From Deltaproteobacteria bacterium (GTDB lineage: Bacteria; Myxococcota_A; UBA9160; SMWR01): DNA of 5,177 bases. The notes below the pieces were generated by a model, which made no database searches, was not told the DNA's origin, and worked only from the letters and a program-made list of their open reading frames with translations. This document shows positions 1-5,177 of this stretch, piece by piece. How positions within the stretch are numbered: the first letter of the stretch is position 1; each line of letters begins with the position of its first letter. A program made the position numbers and the translations under genes. Location: assembly GCA_029261905.1 (NCBI GenBank), contig JAJDAM010000719.1, positions 1 to 5,177 on the forward strand, written 5' to 3'.

Positions 1-159
1 CGCCAATCCAGCACTGAATCGGAGGCCAGAAGCCTACGCAGGGTCGCTCGCGACGTCAATACGGTGTCGGACCCTGCCGTTTCGCGAGATGAAGCCGACG
101 CAGTGAAGCTCGCCGACGTCGCCGGCGCTGAACGAAAGAAAGAAAGACGCATCCAGTGA
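1..159 (+). CDS. 3' end of an unidentified upstream gene (partial)
   Basis: Frame 1 is open from the first base of the window to a TGA at 157-159, giving 52 C-terminal residues; the start lies outside the window. About 63% of its codons end in G or C, in keeping with the neighbours. The tail is strongly hydrophilic, rich in Arg/Lys and Asp/Glu, has no hydrophobic or membrane stretch, and ends in a basic cluster (ERKKERRIQ). It looks like a disordered C-terminal tail and shows no recognisable domain, so no function is proposed. The stop overlaps the GTG start of the next gene by the GTGA arrangement, which usually marks translational coupling within one operon. That overlap is the main reason to believe this is a real gene rather than a chance open frame. 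The gene product probably belongs to the same glycan pathway, but this is inference from position only. Confidence 0.6.
   Translation, partial: RQSSTESEARSLRRVARDVNTVSDPAVSRDEADAVKLADVAGAERKKERRIQ
134..159 (+). promoter_or_regulatory. Translation start region with GAAA repeat and GTGA stop-start overlap
   Basis: A purine tract made of three GAAA units plus GA (134-147) lies 8 bases before the GTG at 156-158. There is no canonical GGAGG; the GAAAG ending at 146 is the best partial Shine-Dalgarno, 9 bases from the start. An in-frame TGA at 129-131 rules out a longer upstream start, and no other ATG, GTG or TTG occurs before the conserved glycosyltransferase core, so GTG 156 is well supported. 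With a weak ribosome site and a GTGA overlap, initiation probably depends on ribosomes finishing the upstream gene. Confidence 0.5.
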
Positions 160-2465
160 CGGCAAAGCAGCGGCGCAAGCGAGGGCGCCCAGTAAACGAT
201 GCACTCCCGATTGCCTTCGTAGGCACCTATCCGCCTCAACGCTGTGGGATCGGCACGTTCACGCGCGATCTGAGTGACGCCGTGATCTCGGCGAGCGACA
301 AAGTGCGTGGCACGGTCGTGGCGATGACCGACGCCGAATCGACTTTCGAACACGGCGAACGCGTACGATTCGAAATCCGTCAGGGGGTGAGAGGCGACTA
401 CCTTCGGGCGGCCGATTTCATCAACTACAGCGACACCCGAATGGTCTCGATCCAGCACGAGTACGGAATTTTCGGTGGAAAGGACGGCGCCTACGTCCTC
501 GACTTCCTGGCAGAGTTGCGGAAGCCGAGCATGACCACGCTACACACCGTCCTCGATCGGCCCACCGCTTCACAGCGGCAGATCGTGCAGAAGATTTCCG
601 AACGCTCTGCGCATTTGGTGGTCATGAGCCATCTTGCCGTCGAACTACTCGAGAAGTCATACGATATTTCATCGGAGAGAACTCAAGTCATTCCGCACGG
701 CATCCCGGAAATGCGGGACGTCGAGCGGGACCTGAACAAGGCAAAGTTCGGTGTAGAAGGGAAACACGTCCTGCTCACGTTTGGGTTGATCGGCCCCTCG
801 AAGGGGATCGAATTGGTCATCCGCGCATTGCCGGGGCTTGTCACAGAGTTCCCGGACCTGATCTACCTCGTCGTCGGGGCTACGCATCCTGAAGTTGCGC
901 GACTCATGGGGGAGGAATACCGGCACTCGCTGAAGCGCGAAGTCGAGTCGCTGGGCCTTCTTGATCACGTCGTCTTTCGGGATCAGTACGTCGATGACGA
1001 CGAGCTCTGCAGCTATCTCCAGGCGGCGGACATTTACATTACGCCGTATCAGAATGAAGCGCAGATCACGAGCGGAACACTCGCATACGCAATGGGGTCT
1101 GGAGCCGCTCCCGTTTCCACACCCTATTGGTACGCGAAGGAGCTGTTGGCAGAGGGACGTGGACATCTCTTCGGCTTCGGGGATGTCGATGGTCTTGGCA
1201 ATGCGCTTGGGAGCCTCCTGAGCAATCCGATGGAGATGAAGAGGATCCAGCGCTCTGCGTACGCTTTCGCGCGTCAGATGATCTGGCCGAAAGTCGGACA
1301 AGACTATCTCGAACTGATTCAACGCGTGCTGCGCCAGGCCGTGGTGCCGGAGCCCCCGGAAGTGTTGCCCCGGAGCATCCCGGAGCTGCGCCTCGATCAT
1401 CTGGTCCGGATGACCGACGACACCGGCCTGCTCCAGCATGCCGCCCACAGTGTGCCGGACCGGCGATTCGGCTACTGCGTGGATGACAACGCGCGAGGAC
1501 TACTCGTCGCCCTGCTCGCTCAGCGGGTGATCGGTCTGGGCGAAACAAGACCGCTGATCACGACCTACCTGAGTTACCTCCATCACTCTCAGTGCGAAGA
1601 CGGGCAATTCCTGAATTTCATGGACTTCCGCCGGAACCTCGATCACGAGCCGGGCTCCGAGGATTGTGTCGGAAGAGCCCTGTGGGCCCTGGGCCTCGCG
1701 GTCCAGTTGGCGCCGGATGAGGGCCATCGTCTCCTGGCCAAGAAGATGTTCGATCAATCGATGACTCTTCCTTTGACGTTTGGCCCGCGTGGAACTGCGC
1801 TGGGAATACTGGGACTGGACAGCTACCTGCAGAGCCAGCCCGACGACGAGGTGGCAGTGGAGACACTGCATGCCCTCGCAGCGAAGCTGATGGCCCGCTT
1901 CGAGGCGGAAGCCGACGAGACCTGGCGCTGGTTCGAGCCCGATCTGAGCTACAAGAACGCGCTGCTCCCTCTGGCGCTGTTCACCTATTCGAAGCGCACC
2001 GGTGACAAGAGGGCGCTGCGCGTCGCGTGCGACAGCCTGGCTTTCCTCGAGGAGATCTGCTTCGCGGGCAAATTCCTCCAACTGGTTGGAAACGCGGGAT
2101 GGCACTCTCGAGGAGGCGAGCTCCCTATCGCTGATGAGCAACCGATCGACGCATCGGCCTTCGTGCTGGCGTTTCGCGCCGCTTATGATGCAACGGGCGA
2201 TCGCCGATACATGATCCGCATGCGGCAGTCCTTCGAATGGTTTCTGGGTGACAACCGTCTCGGGCTTTCCCTCTACGACTTCTCGACAGCCGGATGCCAC
2301 GACGGGCTCGGGGAGAGCGCGCTGAACCAGAATCAGGGAGCCGAAAGCCTCGTCTCCTTTCTCATCGCGTTGCTAGCCATGCTCGGCCTCGCGAGTGACG
2401 GATTGGGCAGCGAAGAGATCGAAACAGATCCCGCTCGCGAAAAACGGGAGAGCTCGCGTGAATAG
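156..2465 (+). CDS. GT4-type glycosyltransferase fused to a C-terminal (alpha/alpha)6-like domain
   Basis: Predicted bifunctional cytoplasmic protein of 769 residues, about twice the length of an ordinary GT4 enzyme. Residues ~17-395 form a GT-B glycosyltransferase: a glycine-rich N-terminal loop (TYPPQRCGIGTF, 24-35), HEYGIFGG (101-108), HT (130-131), VIPHGIP (178-184), the FGLIGPSKGIE strand-loop of the nucleotide-sugar domain (209-219) and TSGTLAYAMGSG (305-316). The usual EX7E glutamate pair is not kept: E301 is present but Leu309 occupies the second position. Residues ~410-745 form a separate helical domain with MTDDTGLLQHA (419-429), GYCVDDNARGLL (439-450), WRWFEPDLSYKNALLP (590-605), GNAGWH (645-650) and NQNQGAESLVSFL (724-736). 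Repeated helix pairs with conserved Asp/Trp motifs suggest an (alpha/alpha)6 toroid as in several glycan-active enzymes. Its reaction is unknown. A charged tail follows (~748-769). There is no signal peptide or membrane helix. It lies 18 bases before a GH130 gene, so a role in making or remodelling a mannose-type glycan is inferred. Confidence 0.9.
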   Translation: MTAKQRRKRGRPVNDALPIAFVGTYPPQRCGIGTFTRDLSDAVISASDKVRGTVVAMTDAESTFEHGERVRFEIRQGVRGDYLRAADFINYSDTRMVSIQHEYGIFGGKDGAYVLDFLAELRKPSMTTLHTVLDRPTASQRQIVQKISERSAHLVVMSHLAVELLEKSYDISSERTQVIPHGIPEMRDVERDLNKAKFGVEGKHVLLTFGLIGPSKGIELVIRALPGLVTEFPDLIYLVVGATHPEVARLMGEEYRHSLKREVESLGLLDHVVFRDQYVDDDELCSYLQAADIYITPYQNEAQITSGTLAYAMGSGAAPVSTPYWYAKELLAEGRGHLFGFGDVDGLGNALGSLLSNPMEMKRIQRSAYAFARQMIWPKVGQDYLELIQRVLRQAVVPEPPEVLPRSIPELRLDHLVRMTDDTGLLQHAAHSVPDRRFGYCVDDNARGLLVALLAQRVIGLGETRPLITTYLSYLHHSQCEDGQFLNFMDFRRNLDHEPGSEDCVGRALWALGLAVQLAPDEGHRLLAKKMFDQSMTLPLTFGPRGTALGILGLDSYLQSQPDDEVAVETLHALAAKLMARFEAEADETWRWFEPDLSYKNALLPLALFTYSKRTGDKRALRVACDSLAFLEEICFAGKFLQLVGNAGWHSRGGELPIADEQPIDASAFVLAFRAAYDATGDRRYMIRMRQSFEWFLGDNRLGLSLYDFSTAGCHDGLGESALNQNQGAESLVSFLIALLAMLGLASDGLGSEEIETDPAREKRESSRE

Positions 2466-2514
2466 CTCACCGTCGGCAAGTGTGTGGCACCAGGCATCGT
2501 GCCGTTGCCCGTAA
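2446..2514 (+). other. Shine-Dalgarno plus GTG opening an 18-codon frame that overlaps the GH130 start
   Basis: GGGAG (2446-2450) sits 7 bases before a GTG at 2458-2460, a better ribosome site than either in-frame GH130 start has. The GTG overlaps the end of the glycosyltransferase gene by 8 bases (GTGAATAG). Its frame reads MNSSPSASVW... for 18 codons and stops with TAA at 2512-2514, inside the GH130 gene. It may be a coupling micro-ORF, or a former GH130 start separated by a small frame change: removing one GT unit of GTGTGTG (2480-2486) would bring this GTG into the GH130 frame. A 5-base inverted repeat (TCCCG 2429-2433 / CGGGA 2445-2449) overlaps the ribosome site but is too short to call as regulation. 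It is unlikely to be an independent gene. Confidence 0.25.
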
Positions 2515-3980
2515 CGAGAACACCCCACAGGCTCCTTTCCGATCCGAAACGCGTCATCACCAAGCCGTTTCTGCTGGGGACGGACGTGCTTGCCAACGGG
2601 AAGTCGCGTTTCAAATCCGTCCTCGATCGAATCCTCACGATCCCGGAGGCACAGATACCGGGAATGCTCGAGGAGATCCTGCGCCACTTCTCGCCTCGAC
2701 ACCGCGATTTCGAGGCGAGTCTCGACGTTTGTTTCGAAGCCGTGTCGCAATACATTCATGACGGCGCGACTTTCTCTCGGCAACGCTGCCGGCTGATTGG
2801 TGCCTACTGTTCCCACGAATACTCGATCGAGGGCGCCGCGTTGTGCAATCCGTCGATTGTCCTGGCACCGGATCAATCTGGCGTGTCCGACGGGTCGGCT
2901 CGCTTCATCATGAGTCTGCGGGCGATCGGCGAGGGGCACATTTCATCGATCGAGTTTCGTTCGGGTGTCATCGAAGCGAGTGGAGACATCACACTTGATT
3001 CGGTGAGCCCTTTCGTTCTGACGGGAAGGCGCCTTCTCAACCCCACCTTCTACAAGGAGGTCTTCGAGCCGAAGCTGGTGGAGCTCGGATTCGACAACGC
3101 AGTCTCTCGGGGAGTACTCGAACGCCTTGCGGACCAGTTCACGATGGAAGAACTGACGAGTTCCATGGCGGTGTCGAGCGACCCGGATGTTCCAGCTCCA
3201 TTGAAGCGGGAGACGATCGAGGTGATCCATTGGCTCGCTACCTCGAACTATGACGTCGCTTTTCCATCCGATTCAGCGATCTGCGAGCGTGTGGTCTTTC
3301 CCGACAGCCCCACGGAGAGCCGCGGAATGGAGGATGCGCGCTTCGTTCGCTTCGGCGACGACGACGGCTCCGAGCACTACTACGCGACCTACACCGCCTA
3401 CGATGGCCACGACATTCTTCCCCAGCTCATCGAGACGAACGACTTCCTGCAATTCAAGATCCGAACATTGAATGGAACGGGTGCTCAGAACAAAGGGATG
3501 GCCCTGTTCCCTCGGCGGGTTGGTGGAAAATTCGCCATGCTCTCACGCCACGACGGCGAGAGCCTCTACTACATGACTTCGGACAACATGAGCTTCTGGC
3601 ACGACGCGGAGGTGCTCCGCATGCCCCGCCGCCACTGGGAGGTGATTCAGATTGGCAACTGCGGCTCGCCGATCGAGACGGACGAAGGTTGGCTGGTCCT
3701 CACGCACGGCGTGGGTCCAATGCGTACCTACGCGATCGGCGCGATGTTGCTCGACCTGGAAGACCCGAGCCGCGTGATCGGCGAGCTTCCTGGCCCGTTG
3801 CTGGCCCCTGAGACCGACGAGCGTGAAGGCTACGTTCCCAATGTGGTGTACACCTGTGGTGGACTCCTGCACAATGGCCAGGTCGTTCTCCCCTACGGAT
3901 TTTCGGATGTGGGCATCCGCATCGCCACCATCCCACTCGACGAGCTGCTCGTACAAATCCAGAATCCAGTCGAATCTTGA
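2484..3980 (+). CDS. GH130-family beta-mannoside phosphorylase or related glycosidase
   Basis: Characterised GH130 enzymes are five-bladed beta-propellers that phosphorolyse beta-mannosides to mannose-1-phosphate, or in some subgroups hydrolyse them. Family landmarks here, in order: EGAALCNPSIV (116-126), GEGHISSIEFRSGVI (149-163), RGMEDARFVRF (280-290) with D284 as likely general acid, YTAYDG (303-308), NKGMALFPRR and LSRHDGE (336-359), WEVIQIGNCGSPIET (385-399), LTHGVGPMRTY (406-416), LLDLEDPSRVIG (422-433), EREGYVPNVVY (446-456) and LPYGFSDVGIRIA (469-481). Basic residues at R344, R345, K349, R355 and H408 lie in segments that line the phosphate site in GH130 phosphorylases, which favours phosphorolysis; residue assignment needs a structural alignment. 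The 498-residue length exceeds the common 300-400 because of an added N-terminal part of ~105 residues. No signal peptide is seen, so it is probably cytoplasmic. The start is uncertain: GTG 2484 gives the longest frame, while GTG 2499 (MPLPVTRTPHR) is equally plausible; neither has a good Shine-Dalgarno. Linkage specificity cannot be told. Confidence 0.9.
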   Translation: MAPGIVPLPVTRTPHRLLSDPKRVITKPFLLGTDVLANGKSRFKSVLDRILTIPEAQIPGMLEEILRHFSPRHRDFEASLDVCFEAVSQYIHDGATFSRQRCRLIGAYCSHEYSIEGAALCNPSIVLAPDQSGVSDGSARFIMSLRAIGEGHISSIEFRSGVIEASGDITLDSVSPFVLTGRRLLNPTFYKEVFEPKLVELGFDNAVSRGVLERLADQFTMEELTSSMAVSSDPDVPAPLKRETIEVIHWLATSNYDVAFPSDSAICERVVFPDSPTESRGMEDARFVRFGDDDGSEHYYATYTAYDGHDILPQLIETNDFLQFKIRTLNGTGAQNKGMALFPRRVGGKFAMLSRHDGESLYYMTSDNMSFWHDAEVLRMPRRHWEVIQIGNCGSPIETDEGWLVLTHGVGPMRTYAIGAMLLDLEDPSRVIGELPGPLLAPETDEREGYVPNVVYTCGGLLHNGQVVLPYGFSDVGIRIATIPLDELLVQIQNPVES

Positions 3981-3992
3981 CGGGTTCGCGTC

Positions 3993-4023
3993 TTGCCACC
4001 CTGACACACCGGTCTGCGACAAT
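3993..4023 (+). promoter_or_regulatory. Weak candidate promoter in the gap before the second glycosyltransferase
   Basis: In the 51-base gap, TTGCCA (3993-3998) is followed after 19 bases by GACAAT (4018-4023), which carries an extended -10 TG at 4015-4016. The spacing is long and the -10 matches only 4 of 6 consensus bases. Transcription from it would begin about 7 bases downstream, next to the ATG at 4032, giving a leaderless or nearly leaderless message. That would fit the absence of any Shine-Dalgarno before that ATG. Such matches occur by chance, so the call is tentative. Confidence 0.2.
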
Positions 4024-4031
4024 CGAGCACC

Positions 4032-5111
4032 ATGACACCACCTGAACCCTCCGTATCGACCTCGTTCAGTCCTTCCGAAGTTCCCATTCGTATCGCAATG
4101 CTGGCGCCGATTTCCTGGCGCGTTCCTCCTCGGCATTACGGGCCGTGGGAGCGCGTGGTGTCGCTCTTGACCGAAGGCCTGGTTGCCCGCGGCGTCGCCG
4201 TCACTCTGTTCGCAACAGCCGACTCCATCACCAGGGCTGAGCTCGCGGGGCCATGCCCGCGACCCTACTCCGAGGATGAGACCCTGGATCCCAAGGTCTG
4301 GGAGTGTCTGCACATCTCCGAGGTCTTCGAGCGGGCTGGCGAGTTCGATCTGATTCACAACCATTTCGACTTTCTTCCGCTCTCGTACAGCGGTCTTGTC
4401 GACACACCCGTGGTGACGACCATCCACGGGTTTTCTTCACCGCGCATCGTACCGGTGTACGAAAAATACAATGCGTCCAATCACTATGTGTCGATCAGCG
4501 ATGCCGATCGCAGCCCGAAGCTCGACTACATCGCGACCGTGCACCACGGCATCGCCATCGAAGAGTTCCCGCTGCAGAATCAATCCGATGGCAGCCTGCT
4601 CTTCTTCGGACGCATTCATCCCGAGAAAGGCGTAGCGGAAGCGATCGAGGTTGCGCGTCGCAGCGGTCGCCGGCTCGTCATCGCCGGGATCATTCAGGAC
4701 GAGGCCTATTTCGAACGCGAGGTCGCGCCACACATCGACGGTGATCGGGTTTGCTATCTCGGTTCCGTGGGCCCCGACAAACGGGCACAGGTGCTCGGCG
4801 CTGCGGAGGCGCTTCTGCATCTGATCCGCTTCGACGAGCCGTTCGGCCTCAGCATGATCGAAGCGATGGCCTGCGGGGTTCCGGTGATCGCGATCGGCCG
4901 AGGCTCGGTGCCTGAGGTCGTGGTGGACGGCGAAACGGGATTCGTCGTGGCGGACCTCGACGAAGCATGCGCTGCGGTGTCGCGCCTCGACCAGCTCGAC
5001 CGCTCGGTTGCACGCAAACACGTCGAGGATCACTTCTCCGCGGAGAAAATGACGGACGGCTATCTGACCGTGTACCAGGAGGTATTGCGGCGCTCAGGTT
5101 CACGACCCTGA
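4032..5111 (+). CDS. GT4-family glycosyltransferase, single domain
   Basis: Retaining GT-B glycosyltransferase of 359 residues, a normal length for a single-domain GT4 enzyme. The N-terminal acceptor domain shows RIAMLAPISWRVPP (20-33), YGPWERVVSLLTEGL (36-50) in place of the commoner YGGxE, FDLIHNHFDFLPL (105-117) and TTIHGFSSP (129-137). The C-terminal nucleotide-sugar domain shows LLFFGRIHPEKG (189-200), including R194 and K199, which normally bind the donor phosphates. It also has an intact EX7E motif, E269 to E277, in EPFGLSMIEAMACGVPV. The first 18 residues are Pro/Ser-rich and outside the fold. ATG 4032 is chosen as the only ATG ahead of the conserved core; the next ATG (4098) would cut the first beta strand. 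No Shine-Dalgarno is visible. There is no signal peptide or membrane helix. It sits 51 bases after the GH130 gene and is probably in the same operon. The donor is unknown; GDP-mannose would suit the GH130 context, but this is inference. Confidence 0.92.
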   Translation: MTPPEPSVSTSFSPSEVPIRIAMLAPISWRVPPRHYGPWERVVSLLTEGLVARGVAVTLFATADSITRAELAGPCPRPYSEDETLDPKVWECLHISEVFERAGEFDLIHNHFDFLPLSYSGLVDTPVVTTIHGFSSPRIVPVYEKYNASNHYVSISDADRSPKLDYIATVHHGIAIEEFPLQNQSDGSLLFFGRIHPEKGVAEAIEVARRSGRRLVIAGIIQDEAYFEREVAPHIDGDRVCYLGSVGPDKRAQVLGAAEALLHLIRFDEPFGLSMIEAMACGVPVIAIGRGSVPEVVVDGETGFVVADLDEACAAVSRLDQLDRSVARKHVEDHFSAEKMTDGYLTVYQEVLRRSGSRP

Positions 5112-5142
5112 AGCCGAACCCGCGCGAAGCGACGAGCGGCCG

Positions 5143-5177
5143 ATGAGCACTGAGTCTTCTCGATTCCGAATCGGGAT
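5143..5177 (+). CDS. Probable 5' end of the next gene (partial)
   Basis: An ATG at 5143, 31 bases after the glycosyltransferase stop, opens a frame reading MSTESSRFRIG that runs off the window. Only a weak purine-rich site (GACGAG, 5131-5136) precedes it. A short polar leader followed by a basic-hydrophobic beginning (RFRIG) is the way many GT-B glycosyltransferases start, which would fit the cluster, but 11 residues cannot identify a family. The same frame is also open upstream, so the start is not proven. Confidence 0.4.
   Translation, partial: MSTESSRFRIG

Noticed and set aside
1500..2300. 266-codon minus-strand frame opposite the toroid domain
   Set aside because: The plus-strand frame has conserved domain motifs throughout; the antisense product is rich in Gln/Arg/Glu with no fold-like pattern, typical of a shadow frame.
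2433..2458. Seven-base direct repeat GCTCGCG at 2433-2439 and 2452-2458
   Set aside because: It is short and made of common GC-rich codons at the end of a coding region; two copies are not enough to suggest an operator or attachment site.
3054..3061. Perfect Shine-Dalgarno core AAGGAGGT inside the GH130 gene
   Set aside because: No start codon lies at a suitable distance downstream and the bases encode a normal YKEVF stretch; at most it could cause a ribosome pause.
3543..4427. 294-codon open frame on the minus strand across the GH130 and second glycosyltransferase genes
   Set aside because: It lies opposite two clearly conserved genes and crosses their boundary, its translation shows no recognisable motif, and long antisense frames are expected in high-GC DNA with few TA-rich codons.
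4437..5033. 198-codon minus-strand frame opposite the second glycosyltransferase
   Set aside because: The plus strand here encodes the donor-binding core with EX7E; the minus frame is a compositional shadow.
5112..5142. Possible terminator after the second glycosyltransferase
   Set aside because: The 31 bases hold only very short GC-rich pairings and no T-run, and a likely new gene starts right after, so read-through is more probable.

Overview
The window is a compact, one-directional gene run (all + strand) from a bacterium of fairly high GC (roughly 60% by eye), with frequent G or C at third codon positions and GTG used as a start codon. The phylum cannot be fixed from this sequence. The general style fits a high-GC Gram-negative lineage such as Myxococcota, Desulfobacterota-like groups, Acidobacteria or Planctomycetes. 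This is inference only.

Layout: (1) positions 1-159 are the 3' end of an unidentified gene whose TGA overlaps the GTG start of the next gene in a GTGA junction; (2) 156-2465 encodes a 769-residue fusion of an N-terminal GT4-type (GT-B fold) glycosyltransferase and a C-terminal helical, (alpha/alpha)6-toroid-like domain; (3) 2484-3980 encodes a 498-residue GH130-family protein (beta-mannoside phosphorylase/hydrolase family) with a long N-terminal extension; (4) 4032-5111 encodes a second, single-domain GT4 glycosyltransferase of 359 residues; (5) 5143-5177 is probably the start of another gene. Gaps are 18, 51 and 31 bases. No terminator, tRNA, rRNA, mobile element or CRISPR array was seen, and no gene-free stretch exceeds 300 bases.

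Working together: none of the three complete proteins shows a signal peptide or membrane segment, so all are probably cytoplasmic. Two glycosyltransferases flanking a GH130 enzyme suggest a module that both builds and trims or recycles a glycan, plausibly mannose-containing because characterised GH130 enzymes act on beta-mannosides. The actual sugar, linkage and acceptor cannot be read from the sequence. The most interesting points are the GT4-toroid fusion, the loss of the usual EX7E glutamates in that GT4 but not in the other, and the ambiguous start of the GH130 gene. There, a well-placed Shine-Dalgarno and GTG lie in a different frame that would join the GH130 frame if a GT repeat lost one unit.
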